A stretch of DNA of 64,000 nt from Panax quinquefolius (GCA_020205615.1 JAINUW010000599.1:186001-250000); one strand, 5' to 3'; positions 21,158 to 33,000 are shown, counted from the stretch's first letter. Numbers and translations: made by a program. The notes: generated from the sequence alone by a model not told the origin.

Positions 21158-22630
21158 CTACAGATCTATATGTATGCGGACTATCAGATCTAACATGGCA
21201 TCCCTATCTGAAGACGGAGGTAACGCTGCAAGCTCCTGCCTAATGGTATCTACACGAGCTAGCAGATCAGAGGCTAACTGCATGGTGGCATAATGCTCAT
21301 CAATGTAAGCACTCATGTCGCCAAGAAGAGCGATATCATCCGGGATCTCATCAATCATCATCTGCAATGGCCACATCCCTAGCAGATAAGGCGGCATCCC
21401 GCTCCACAATCAATGCATCCCTGGTTGATCTAGCCTCATCCCTCTCTAACAAAGTGGCATTTCTCCCATCAAGAGCTGTCAACATCGCGGCCCTAGCCTG
21501 ATCTCTATCATAGGTCATCAGATGTAAGCTCTGCTCCAAATGTTGTGCCAAATACTGAGTAACAGTGGAACTCAGGGTGGGAGAATCCATCACAAATGCT
21601 GGCAGCCCATCAGTCAAATCATCGATGGGAATGTCAACCTCCTCTATAGGCTCCTCATCATCGAAATCAGTCTCCTGCATTGTGGATACTACCGTAGCCA
21701 ATGCAGTCTCTATCTCTATCCATGCAGAATACTCTGTAGAATAATCCGAATGACTGACAGAAAACCCAGTCACCTCTCGCTGATCCCAACAGGCATATAA
21801 CCTAGATTTGTCCTCCGCTGATAAACGATGTGAAGCGAAGCTCAGACTCACTGCCCCCTCATAAGGATGAAAATCCTGAAACTGATCAAACTGACACATC
21901 ACGGCCAGTGGGTGGTAAGTAATCATGCCCCTCAAACCAGTTAGAGGTAGATAATCCATGCCCGGAACATGAGTAATGAAGCTGTAGGGTGGGATAAGCC
22001 CTGAACACGACAATATAGCAAACAGATCCCTAATCCCTGCCAGGAAAGTTGACCACGATGCAACATCTGTACACTCCGCAGGCTGAAAGGAGTATGACAT
22101 GGCTATATCATGGGTGAAACAAAACCCCTACCATCTAAGTGTACCAATCGGTCTCAAGTGTGACATAAAACACACAAACAACATGATTGAGCTACCTGTG
22201 AACACTCCTGCCGGATAAGTGCTGCAGTATGTAGTTGACCTCAGAGTCTCTGCAATGATCGTTGGTATAATGGTATGACCCTCCCTGAGAGCTCTCACTA
22301 CCATAATGACGCCGATATCCAGCTCATCAATATACCGTGGCATGAAGACGTATGACAATACGCACAACAGTAGTACATCCACTCTGGCTGAACGTCAATG
22401 GTAGTAAAATCCCCGGAATGTCGTGTATAACTATCCTCAGAGCCAAATCTGTCAAACAGAAAACGTTGGGATATCACGTGGTCGGATGTAATCTCATCCT
22501 GTACCACTCTACGTCTCAATCCAGTTAGGGTCATGAACTGTCTGCTCATGTCTCCGATAGCCATATACACGCAAGGTCTGTCCAGCGGCAGCATCGTCAA
22601 CCGTGTATACTCCTCCAAAGTAGGAGTCAA
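21158..22630 (-). pseudogene. Antisense additional ORF, DUF7745-like with coiled coil
   Basis: This runs opposite to the integrase. From 22,630: TPTLEEYTRLTMLPLDRP, then (22,382-22,128) GVIMVVRALREGHTIIPTII and ETLRSTTYCS. Then from 22,100 come MDYLPLTGLRGMITYHP and a Glu/Asp/Arg-rich stretch (DRDQARAAMLTALDG.., ERDEARSTRDA) likely to be a coiled coil. The TPTLEEY, IPTIIAETLRS and LPLTG-RG motifs resemble DUF7745-type proteins of plant retroelements. Frames change between the three blocks near 22,300 and 22,110, by introns or frameshifts. Function is unknown. The family name is from memory. Confidence 0.6.
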
Positions 22631-22852
22631 CTCCTAGGTCCCAAATCAGAAAACCTACCTATTCGATACCCAGTGCTCTAGCATACCCTCTACAAACCCT
22701 GTGGAGACCTGAAACATCAACAAGGTCATAGTATGCTATAGCAAATCATCTACAATCACCATGTCTGATGGTGATATACTATCATACCATGAGCGCATAC
22801 CAGATACCACAAAAATGGTGGGGTGTGATCAATATGGCTAACTGTCGAAGAA

Positions 22853-23008
22853 GACATCTGTGCGGGCCGTGTCATAAGACCATCCAAGGGTCAATTTTGA
22901 ATATCTATGGACATACATACATATGCATAAGACATATGTGCGGGCCGTGTCATAAGACCATCCAGGGGTCAATGCCGAATATCTTTGGACATACATACAT
23001 ATGCATAA
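22853..23008. repeat. Two tandem 78-bp units
   Basis: Units 22,853-22,930 and 22,931-23,008 share TGTGCGGGCCGTGTCATAAG, GACCATCCA and TGGACATACATACATATGCA, with few differences. They lie between the two antisense ORFs. Confidence 0.85.
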
Positions 23009-23126
23009 CATAATAATATGCATGATACAATAGATGACAATATGATATAGGGAATGGAAAACTGTACATACATTCCTAAGTATATTATCATCTAATACAT
23101 CTCTGCACAACTAAAATACAAGGAAA

Positions 23127-23238
23127 TGGGGTGAAGCTACCCAACATCTAACAGAGGCCTATCAAAAGATATAGCGAGAATGGGGCGAAGCTACCCAGCA
23201 GCAGCTAACAGAGGCCTATTAAAAGAGATAATGAGAAA
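23127..23238. repeat. Two tandem ~55-bp units
   Basis: GAAGCTACCCARC..CTAACAGAGGCCTAT.AAAAGA occurs twice in direct succession just downstream of the first antisense ORF. Confidence 0.75.
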
Positions 23239-23242
23239 TACA

Positions 23243-25218
23243 TCAGAAAAAGTCAATGGTGTCGATGTCTACATCATCGATCCTATCCACCTGATGTAAC
23301 TCCTCTTGAGTCACTGGATCTCTATCTACAGGGAAGTCAGGCCAATACAAGGGAGGATCTGCACTGGCAAAGCTATATGGGTCACCTGAAGGGCCAGCGC
23401 CAGAGCTGGAAGGATCAAAAGTATCTACCTCTGAAGGATCTCTGCCCAAATGCTGAATGAAAAGATGTGTCCGGCCCATTTCTTTGGGTCAATCTATCAA
23501 TCATGTCACATGAGTCGGATCTACGACACAGCTAGCCAATCCATCATCATCACGGATCCCGAACCATATCCCCATAAACGTGTGTGGCGTGGTTCGAGCT
23601 CCAATAGTACGAGGGATCCACCAATGTTGGAACATCTCCTGAGTCCAGGGGCCCTCTGACAATGTAAAACTGCCAATCCCCAACAATGGGATGTCAATGA
23701 TGGGTGACTGCAAAATAGGCCAATAACGCCTGACAGGAGGCAAGATCGGCATACGAATCTCTCCTGTAGTGCTCTTGATAGCACACTCTCCTAAATAGAG
23801 CTCCCATCCTCCATCTGTGAAGAGAGGAATCCTGCGGGTGGAAATGACGTACTCAACTCCAGTCGGGTACCCATCCCTAAATCCAACTCCCAAATGCTCT
23901 CCAGAGTAGGGAACCCATGTGATGGCAGCCGCTGTCAATAACTCCAGTTGTAGGCGACAATGAGTGAAACCCTCAGCAACAGGGACCTCCGCCAGTATGG
24001 AATGTTGTCATCTCCGTCCTTGTGGATATGTGTCTAAACCTAACACGCTCATAGGACGCAAACATGGAAGCCTCTCATAGGCCCAAAACTGCCAACACAA
24101 AGGTAACATCTGCTGTCAGTCAACACTCTTAACATGTACATGGGAAAAAAAATAAGAGAAACACTCACCAGCAGAAATGGGTAGAATCCTAACCACGCCT
24201 CGGTCAAGCCCTGCAATCGCATGCGCATTCCCCTGAGGAAGTAGGCAAAGGTGTAGGCACCCCAATCATACTCTCCTATACAGTCCACGTGTCGAGTGGC
24301 GCTGATCAAAGCGAAGGACAGTGAGAGAGGAATTATCTGCTATGGCGATTTCTAATGATCATCAGAACAATCGCCAAGAATGTGATCCCCGACTGTCACA
24401 TCATCGGGTATGGGCTCACTCAACAGCCCGCTCATAGCATCTACGCTCAAAGGACCTATACGAACAGTCCTGCCCTTAAGCGCCTCCGCCGAAACTCCCA
24501 ACAAGGATCTGACGGAAGTAGGGGTAATATCCGCCATGCGAGGCACTGGATCCCCTCCAAACTCCATACCTGTGATAAACCGCTAATCCATAAGTGTCAT
24601 CATCACCTCACAGTCTAGCAAATGGAGTGACTGAGTCTGGTGAAACCATCGCTCAGACAATGCCCTGAGGTAACCCCAGGGATAGCGACGGGGAAGAATG
24701 GAAAAGAGCGCCCTAAATCCCCAACCATGTACAATCACTCTATAGTCATCATGCAAAGCCTGATACATGGAGTGGATCTGAACAAGTTCCCTCGAGGCTG
24801 TGTGAAGCCGGGAACCTACATCAAATGCAGATCAACATCAGAATCCTTGACTCCTCATCAATAGTAAATAAGGAAGATTAAAGAACTAACTTCATACCTC
24901 GTTTGCGTGCAGGTATGCTGAAGGATGCCTACTCAAGTCACCTAGAAGATCTGGGTTTACCACTTGAATACCTGGTAAATCCCTACAGGGAACACGTACA
25001 GCAGGAGCAGGAACCTCAATCGGTACGTCCTCCTCCTCGTCCTCGACATCCGGCACTTCAACCCAGATAGGACGTATCATCGCCTCCACTAAACGACGAG
25101 GCTGTCTAACAGACCAACGTTGAGGCTCTTCAGAAGCCCTCCTTCGTACACCTGAAGTGGTCCTACGAGAACTACTTGGCTGATCCGGATCCATAATATC
25201 TGGACAACAAGTCTCCAA
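23243..25218 (-). pseudogene. Antisense additional ORF, plant-mobile-domain-like
   Basis: From the ATG at 25,218 the first exon encodes a Ser/Arg- and Asp/Glu-rich N-terminus to about 24,890, with an intron-like gap after it. Then come WGFRALFSILPR, LSERWFHQTQSLHLLDCEV (about 24,650) and MMTLMD, a TAG stop where Trp is expected, and FITGMEFGGDPVP. Then DWGAYTFAYFLRGMR (about 24,250) and a C-terminal part with RYWPILQSP (23,735), ending near 23,243. The ERW..T.S.HL..CE...TL.D order and the later DWGA block resemble the plant mobile domain (PF10536), found in MAIN/MAIL proteins and in some transposons. Further stops and frame changes occur. It is antisense to integrase. Confidence 0.6.
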
Positions 25219-26249
25219 ATCACCTCAGAAAGGATGTGGTAAATTCTTACCTGGAGCTTTTCAAAATGCATCTTATGATTACATACATGCATGCATTGTT
25301 TTAACATACGTCTACAGTAGAGTTAAAAATGCATGACTACTCAATTCCAACATTTTGGAAAAAAAATTCCATAGCCCCCTTTATAAATGGGACTATCCAC
25401 ATGCACATAGGCATGACTAGGTGGCCATTCAGTAGCACACCTATACACAGTCATATACATCCTACATGCATTATCACATCACAGTAAAAAAATTCGTAAG
25501 TGTAGTCTAATTACCAGGATTATTTTGCTTTTTCTACCTTTACTCATTTGTCCTTTAGATATGATAAGAAATGACAGTAAAAGGTGCTTTGACTGTTTCA
25601 AAAGTCAAATTTTTTCACATCATTATATTCAGCATGGTTTAATACTAACATTTACTATGTTGAATATTTTTTATCATATCATATCAGCATGCATATTCAC
25701 TACTATGTGTCTAAATGCATTTCATGTGATAAGTCATTTTCCAACGGATAGAAAGTGGAAAAAAATACATGCATATGTTACCAGGATAGTGAAGAACGCT
25801 TGTACGGTGGCAGAATATGCAGAAAGTTGCCCGATCTCAGCAGATCTGAAGAAGAGCTCTCAGATTTCCTTCGCAGCGCAACTTGAAAATGACTTATAAA
25901 AGCAACCTTTGGGCTTTATATAGCCACAGTTGGCCGCAGGACCACCTGCGGCTACTGCAGGTGTACCGAGGCACACCTAGTGGGTCCCACACCTCCGGCT
26001 CGCTCCAGTTAGAGTTGCAAAGGAGGTCTCACAAGCTGAAAAGGCCAAATCAAGAATAAAAATGCTACGCAATTGAGCGGAATAGCCTGAAATCCTGGTT
26101 TTGTACGGGTCAGAATTGAACTCCCGTCATCTCATTGGTATTTGCCTGAATGTAGGGTATACTATATCGATGAGCTCAGCTTTCACAAATCATGCTCGAC
26201 AATACCCCACAAAGGTCTGATGCCGTCATTGCAGGGTCACAACCCTAAA
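25219..26249 (+). other. Tat non-coding region
   Basis: No gene recognised. It may contain the promoter of the antisense ORF just upstream of 25,218. The open frame 25,525-25,899 has no recognisable domain. Confidence 0.4.
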
Positions 26250-26640
26250 CCTCCCCGACGGGGGTTACAATGCCAAATCACGAAATGCTAAACCTCCCCG
26301 GCGGGGGTTACAACGTCGAAGTTACGAACTGATAAAGTATCCCCGGTGGGGGTCACAACGCACATCTTTCAAGCATCCACGTATCCCCGACGGGGGTTAT
26401 AGCGCATTCTCAACCATTGATACATACATCAATGAAGGTCAAGCAGCCTTGACGTCATGTCAGCCGATGGCAAGTAAACCCATTGAAGCAACTTATACAA
26501 GTATCCCCAGCGGGGGTTACAACGCAGTGCGATCATTGATACATACATCAATGAAGGTCAAGCAACCTTGACAATGCACCCAGCAGGGATCTATCCGGTG
26601 ATACACACATCAACGAAGGTCGGGCAACCCTGACGACAAC
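26250..26640. repeat. GC hairpin and CATTGATACATACATCAATG repeats before 3' LTR
   Basis: Five small inverted repeats of the form TCCCCGACGGGGG, each followed by TTACAACG-like sequence, occur at about 26,251, 26,293, 26,340, 26,385 and 26,501. They are mixed with three copies of a ~40-bp unit (CATTGATACATACATCAATG then AGGTCAAGCA.CCTTGAC) at about 26,414, 26,534 and 26,598. Such variable repeat arrays upstream of the 3' LTR are known in Tat-lineage elements. Confidence 0.8.
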
Positions 26641-26986
26641 AGACTGTTGGAAGTAACTCTGATAGGATGAGGGGATATGTTATACACATCCTCAAACAGA
26701 CAAAGCTTTATCCCCACAGATCTCTTATACACAAGAGGCACCTCTATGGAATATAAACCAATGTCTAGGATTCGAGACTTTGGTGATATCCCCAACGTCA
26801 ACATCCTTGAAGACTTGGATCGCATATCCAAGCCATCACTGATTGTCACCCAAGCAGAATTACCTGACAATCATGCATCATACATTTGCATCATGTTGCT
26901 ACACATAGCATCATGTTTATTTCACTTGCATTTCAACTGTCTAGGATTCTTTATCCTATTCATGCCTTGCATTGAATGAATATGAT

Positions 26987-26999
26987 AAAGAGGGGCATC
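26987..26999 (+). other. Polypurine tract
   Basis: AAAGAGGGGCATC lies directly before the 3' LTR start, where the plus-strand DNA primer would form. Confidence 0.75.
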
Positions 27000-27878
27000 T
27001 GTAGACATTTGAAATTTTCTGCACGCCTGTTACTAACATTACAAGAGGGCAGATTCATCTTTTGGAGATAACCCTGAAAGACAACTTACATCCATTCTGG
27101 ATACTATCGGAAGTTCAAGCTCAAAACCCGGGACACACACCGGGAACATCATTTCCAACCCCGGAACACACACTAGAAGGATCATTTCCAACCTCGGAGA
27201 TAACCCCGAGTTTCATCCTTGGCGATAACCCCAAGGAATGTTGTTGTAATTCTAACAATAACTCCGAAAATGCTTGTTTCAAATACATGCTATTAGCTTT
27301 AAGCTCAGATCTTCTGCCGAGGCACTCATCCCTCAGACTCGGAGCTAAAAAATGGGTGGACAGGCACACTCACAAGATGACCTTGCGGCATTCAAACATT
27401 TTCAGCAGTCCAATCTCAGATGTAACCTCGAAAGCAACGCTCGCTTTTAACTCAAACCCATGATAACCCCGTGAAGAGTCAAATGTCATCTTGCCACATC
27501 AACACCCAGCGTCGTCTCAACACTTCATACATACATACATACAACAATGTCCCACAAGAACCGATAAATTACAATCCCGAGTGTGATTATTACGCGTGGC
27601 AAGATTGCGAATAGAATTTGAAGCTTGAAGACTATGGGCATGGTCCCTCTTCCCGACTTCAGACAACCTCTAATCCATGTCATCATCAGTAACTCTTGAC
27701 ACAAGCGGTCCAAAGAAGGTCACATATACCTTGTTCGGATGCTCGGATTGAAGTTCTGCAAGTTCGAGCGGACATTCTGATTGCACTGACTTTGAGACGA
27801 CGGACCCAGAAGCCCGGGGACACCTCGACCCACCAAGTGTAATCTGCGGTGCCAGTGAAGTACACTGCGACCATCGGC

Positions 27879-27890
27879 CTATAAATATAG
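27879..27890 (+). promoter_or_regulatory. LTR TATA box
   Basis: CTATAAATATAG in the 3' LTR, 0.88 kb from its start. The 5' LTR is deleted before this point, so the element has lost its own 5' promoter. Confidence 0.55.
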
Positions 27891-28279
27891 ACCTTGGGGT
27901 CAGCCATTTGAGGAAAGAAAAGGAGAGAGAAAGGCGAGGAAGCCCTGTCCAATTTACTCTGTACACACCCATATTGAGTGTTTCCTCATCTGTTAGCTCA
28001 CATATAGCTATATTTTTGTCCGGCGGAAGCTGAGTATTTATCCACATAGAGTCATAGAAGTCTACTTTGGCAGCCCACTATAAGCTTTCTCACATTTTAT
28101 AAAGCCTTTCTTTTCATATTAGCACACACTGTTATACACATTAAGAGTCGCGTTGTGTGCGTTTGCCCGGACTTCGGTCCGTGATTTTCATTTGTCTGTA
28201 TATATATACTTATGTATGTATATATTTCATATATGGAGTTATGCCTCGATTGAGCCTAGACTTATGTCTGGAGCGTTTA

Positions 28280-28454
28280 CTTGCTTATATATATATATAC
28301 TTATATATATAATTATTGTCAGACATATCTGATGAGCCTGGATTTTATATTTGGAGCATTTACCTACTTTTATATATATATATATATATATAATTGTTAT
28401 ATATATTATATATCGATGAGCCTAGAATTTACATCCGATCGTTGCTTATGCTTT

Positions 28455-28511
<57 letters not shown>

Positions 28512-28681
28512 TTACATTTATAATCATGCACTGGAGTTTACTTGTGTGGCGCTTGATTGCTTTTAAAGCTTTATTTACATTTCGTCCTACCTGGAGTTTA
28601 CTTCGTGGCAATTGATTGCTTTTACAGTTTTATTTACATTTCGTCCCACCTGGAGTTTACTTCGTGGTGGTTTGATCATCC

Positions 28682-28745
<64 letters not shown>

Positions 28746-28804
28746 CTTATATATATTTATATTCCGATCCCCATGGAGTTGCTTCGTGATGGTTGCTCAT
28801 GTTT

Positions 28805-28845
<41 letters not shown>

Positions 28846-28860
28846 CTTATATATATATAA
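28280..28860. repeat. (TA)n and (CA)n microsatellites
   Basis: Long TA tracts at 28,683-28,743 and 28,807-28,844 with shorter ones around 28,290-28,510, and a CA tract near 28,473. They are separated by copies of a TGGAGTTTACTTCGTGG-like segment (28,532, 28,591, 28,650 and 28,775), so the unit repeats together with its microsatellite. Confidence 0.8.
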
Positions 28861-29663
28861 CTACTTATCGCTTTCCATACAAACTGCAAACATCATGTGA
28901 GCCTAGGAATCATGTGATCACTGATTGATCTCATTGAATCTAGATTCGATTCCCATGATGGACATTTTTCAACTGTAGCGACTTTGTACATTATTTATGA
29001 TGTCTCGAATTTCCTTGGATGGTCATCATGCCCATGAGGAGTTTTTAGGCTCACAGATATTATTTTCTCAAGATGTTTCACATTTCAAAATAAAAGCAAA
29101 CAAGTTTAGAACATTTAATAATAAAATGGAAGTATCAAAGGCCTCAATTACTATTGAGCACAGGGTTTGAAAAACCTCTTTTTACAAAACTTCATTGCTA
29201 TATCTAGTTAAAACTGAATTTTTCTATAAATTCAAACCCTTTGTATATAAGTGCGAACGAGGCATAACATTACTTTCAAATAATTGCACATTGATCCACA
29301 CACACACACACACACACACACATTCATATAACAGTTTCTTGAAAAGTGGCGGTCACCGTGGCAACACGGATGTCGGGGGGTGCCAAACACCTTCCCTCCG
29401 CATAATCAAGCCCCCGAACTCAAATGAATCTTGGTTTCACAGACCCATTTAGCAGTGTCATATCACTGGGTCAATGTGCAAACATTTTTGGTTGCGTTGG
29501 TGCAACTAATGAAATACACCAACTAGCGACTCTTAAAGTCAAAAAGTCGACATTATACATGTCGGACCTTCTTCACTTGTTTTTTCAAACAAATCTCACA
29601 TTAACATGAGAACACCAAAGAACAAGTAACGAAAAGGGACACTAAAAAATCCCGACGTCGACA

Positions 29664-30180
29664 CAAGGTAACCAAACCCTTATATGAATGTAGCCAAACT
29701 ATGAATGTGTAATAACTACGGCTCAATAATGCATTGAACCTGCAAAGACTAATCTCAAAGTTCCATTATACAATCGTTGTTTATACCTATTTGAAAGCCA
29801 TCAATAAAAAACTACTAATCCTTATATTAGTTTTGTTTTGGTTACTATTCAAAATCTTACACTCATTGTCGGATTCAAAGTTAAATTAAGAGATTTCAAT
29901 ATCTAGATTCAGATTAAGAGATACTTACCTTTCTAATTATCTTCCAGATTCAGTTTGCAAACTCAGTTTGAATATATTGATTCTGTTTCGAAATCCTTAG
30001 ATCTGTTCGTGCATACCGGTTTCGGCTACTCTGATTTTCTTTTGATTGCGACTACTCCTTCTTCTTCTTTGCTTCTTCTCTGTTACTGATTTTGCTTCTT
30101 CTCTGGATTCTTTTTTTTTTGTCGTGCATTTTTAATGTTTGTGTTGGTTGGTAACTGCCTCTGTAGGAGTAGTTTTCTCC
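29664..30180 (-). other. MULE end and mudrA 5' leader
   Basis: It resumes the 241-bp duplication unit, then has AT-rich and CT-rich sequence likely to be the 5' leader or promoter of mudrA on the minus strand. GTAACC-type motifs occur at 29,668, 29,838 and 30,150. No coding region. Confidence 0.5.
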
Positions 30181-30411
30181 TTGATTTAGGGGTTTTTTGT
30201 GAAATTGGATAATATGACGTGTTTATTGTGTTGCACTATTTTTGTAATTATTTTATTGATGTACTACTCTTGTAATTTTATACTATTTGTTGTATATTAT
30301 TATAAAGAATCCTTTATTATTTAGAGGAAATACATATAAAGCTCAAAGCCTTTTTCTTTCCCTTTCCTCGGATGTTTGTTCTCTCTCTTCTCTGTTTCCC
30401 CCATAAGTCGT

Positions 30412-30854
30412 GCCCGTTCGGGAATAACTTATTTTAAAATTACTTATAAGTTAATATATAAGTTGACTTGTATAAGTTTTTTTAAGTTGTGACTTATAAG
30501 TAAAACCGTTCAACATCAATTTAACTTATAAGTCAAAAATTAAGTTTAAACAAGTTATGAAAGTGTGCTCATAATGACTTATAAGTAAAAATAAATATAA
30601 AAATTACTAAAAATGACATTAATAAAAAGAAGAATAAAATAAAAGAGAGAAAATATCGACATTACATTTGGTCAAACTAACTTATTTTAAAATGACTTAT
30701 AAGTCATATTTAAATAAGTCACAATTAATCACTTTTTTTTTTACTTAAAATTAAACTTATAAGTCAAAAAATAAGTGGTTGCCAAACACGTTAATAGTAA
30801 AAAACAATTTATAAATTGGTTTGACCAACTTATAAATTGTTCCCGAACATGGCC
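30412..30854. mobile_element. MITE-like element 1
   Basis: The ends GCCCGTTCGGGAATAACTT and AATTGTTCCCGAACATGGCC are inverted repeats, and the interior is dense in TTATAAGT. TTA follows the right end. This fits a Tourist/PIF-Harbinger-type MITE, though no matching left TTA is seen. Confidence 0.65.
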
Positions 30855-31022
30855 TTAATCTATTTTTTACGGTTTCTTTAATACTAAACACTTTTTTCCT
30901 TTTTTTTATTAATTCTAGATTTTTTTTATTTCCAAATACAAATTACATTTTAAAATTGCTTATATGTAAAGGCAATTTTAAAATTGATAATGGCATTACT
31001 TGAACAATTCCAAACATACTAA

Positions 31023-31455
31023 GGGCCTGTTCGGGAATGACTTATTTTAAATGATTTATAAGTAAAAATATAAGTTCACTTATAAGTTATTTTAAGTTGT
31101 ACTTTATAAGGAAAAGCGTTCGGCATCAATTTTATTTATAAGTCAAAAATTAAGTTAAAACAAGTAATGAAGGTGTTCGGGTTATAATGACTTATTAAAA
31201 TAAATGTAAACATTTTTTAAAAAAAGACATTAATAAAAAGAGGGGCAAAATAGAAGAGGGGTACATTAGACATTATATTTGGTCAAATTAACTTATTTTA
31301 AAATGACTTATAAATTATTTTAAAATAAGTTATAAATACTTGCTTTTTTTTTTTTTATTTAAAACTCAATTTATAAGTAGAAAAATAAATTCATTTAAAA
31401 ACCTGAATAAGAATAAATGACTTATAAGTTAGTTAGTATTTTAAATGAACAATTA
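31023..31455. mobile_element. MITE-like element 2
   Basis: It starts GGGCCTGTTCGGGAATGACTT after TAA and follows element 1 through most of its length. The right inverted repeat is lost, so the end is approximate. Confidence 0.6.
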
Positions 31456-31800
31456 TATTTTTTATTTCTTTGTATGGGAGATAAATTCAAACAGGAGTGC
31501 AACTTGAGTTGAGCAACTCGCAAATAACCTGAAATCTGCCCACATCTATGTTGGAACGACTTGAATACTTTTATTATATTCCAAAATTTTATAAACACAC
31601 ATTATATTATAAAGCGAGAAAGAAAATTGACAATTATTATCTTTAGTATTAACATCATTTTGAAGCTCTGTAATGAAAAATAAAATGCCTAATTACTCCA
31701 AAAGTCCATCTGAATTTATCTAATGAAATAATTAAAATATATCCATCAATCAGTCCAGGGCTTATTCTCTTATTTTACATACCATGTTTACCCCTTTAAT

Positions 31801-31940
31801 GACGGATCGAGCGACGGTTCGATCCGTCGCTATATCAGAGAACCGTTGTATTACCTTTTAGCGACGGACAACATATAGTGACGGATCGAATCTATAACAA
31901 CGGACCGAACCAGGGACTGACCGAATCGTTGCTAAAAGAG
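31801..31940. repeat. AGCGACGG-type inverted repeats, CACTA-like
   Basis: GACGGATCGA and TCGATCCGTC form a perfect 10-bp stem at 31,801-31,828. AGCGACGG and variants recur at 31,811, 31,859 and 31,878, and in reversed form near 31,926. Such arrays resemble subterminal repeats of CACTA transposons. No CACTA terminus was seen. Confidence 0.35.
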
Positions 31941-32683
31941 ATATGCAAGATATGTAAGATCAAGGGTAAACCCTTGATTCTTTCTGATCTATCAACTGTT
32001 CAACCATTATAGATAAAGTAATCATTTTAGAAAATTTCTTTCATTTTCTATATTGTATGAATAATATTCTTCTCACTTGCATCTCCTCTCAGAAGCTCAA
32101 ACTATATATTTTTAAAAAATTATTTGCAATGATCAATATTCTTCTGTTGAGCAAGAGTTTTTTTATCTAATTATTTTTTAAAAAAGGTTTTCTTACATAG
32201 AAACAAATTACACGAAATCTTTTATTTATTTATTTTCTTTGTTAAGAAAAACGAGAGATAAAACTCAAAAACTTACCCTATATGTCATTCTCTCATTTTT
32301 TTTTTTTTATAAAAACACTAATCAAATTAGACAATGAATTTTCACATCTCAACAATTTTTGATTATCAATTATCAACTAGGCTCATAAACTTTTTAAATA
32401 AAAGTACCAATTTTATAGTTTAATAGTTCATATAATATAAATTTGATAACTCATGTAAAATATGGATAAGCTTTAAAATTAAGTATTGAACAAATTTTAA
32501 AAAGGTCATATTTTAGGAATAATTATAATAGAAATATTTTTTCTCTTTCATTTCTAAATGAAGTCATTACAAAAGCCCTTTTAATCTACACAACAGATAT
32601 ATGTTACATTTAGTATTTAAGAAAAAAAAGAGTTACGGTCATATTTATTTATGCAATATTTATATGAGTTATATTGTCGTTTG

Positions 32684-32733
<50 letters not shown>

Positions 32734-32810
32734 CACCTTAAGATATTGATTGATAGATTGAAAAAAAATAATGTATACCACTTCCGCCAATATGATAGTA
32801 TTGTTATTAG

Positions 32811-33000
32811 GGGTGGGCAAAAAATTCAGAATTTTTGGTTTTTCGGCAAATCGAACCAGTTCGGGATAAATGTATACCGGTTCAGTAACGGTACAGAGAA
32901 TAATTATATACCGAATAATCGGGACCAGATTCAGGAAGTTGTTTACGTGGTTCGGTATAAATTGCCAACAGTTGCATCGATTAATTAATAATTTATTAAT
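32811..33000. mobile_element. Possible hAT-type end
   Basis: TAGGGGTGGGCAAAAAATTC is a typical plant hAT terminus, and CGGTTC/TTCGGTATA motifs follow. No matching right end was found. A stretch at 48,785-48,900 carries similar TTCGGTATA motifs. Confidence 0.4.

Larger units (their letters stand above)
17907..29663 (+). mobile_element. Ty3/gypsy Tat-type retrotransposon with antisense ORFs
   Basis: An 11.76-kb element in plus orientation. Evidence is a truncated 5' LTR, an H2C2-plus-DDE integrase of Tat/Ogre style, antisense additional ORFs between integrase and 3' LTR, a repeat-rich 3' region, a polypurine tract and a full 3' LTR. The flanks are CAAGA (17,902-17,906) and CAAGG (29,664-29,668), a target duplication with one change. 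The interruption of the 241-bp duplication proves the boundaries independently. Gag, protease, reverse transcriptase and RNase H are missing, so it could not move by itself. Confidence 0.9.
27000..29663 (+). mobile_element. 3' LTR of the Tat element
   Basis: A 2,664-bp LTR starting TGTAGACATTTG and ending CGACGTCGACA. It contains a TATA box (27,880), long (TA)n and (CA)n tracts between 28,280 and 28,900, and near 29,375 the GGGTGCCAAACACCTTCCC segment that is conserved in LTRs of this group. The open frames inside (for example 27,062-27,463) are LTR sequence. Confidence 0.9.
2605..30180 (-). mobile_element. Mutator-like element with captured Ulp1-like gene (KI/Kaonashi type)
   Basis: A mudrA-type transposase on the minus strand and a Ulp1-protease-like gene on the plus strand converge in one unit, the organisation known for KI (Kaonashi) MULEs. 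The bounds are approximate. They are taken from copia sequence ending near 2,604, from GGTTAC-motif arrays at both edges (2,625-2,830 and 29,664-30,165), and from a weak match between 2,613-2,636 and the complement of 30,148-30,174 that may be degraded terminal inverted repeats. I found no convincing 9-bp target duplication. About 20 kb of the span is later nested insertions (7,268-13,499, 14,095-16,795, 17,907-29,663). Confidence 0.65.

Noticed and set aside
25525..25899. 124-codon plus-strand frame in the Tat element
   Set aside because: No recognisable domain. The position suggests non-coding sequence upstream of the antisense ORF.
28281..28928. Open frames of IYIYIY repeats
   Set aside because: Products of (TA)n microsatellites.
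2613..30174. Terminal inverted repeats of the MULE
   Set aside because: The match between 2,613-2,636 and the complement of 30,148-30,174 is too weak, and no 9-bp duplication was found, so they are not annotated as a feature.
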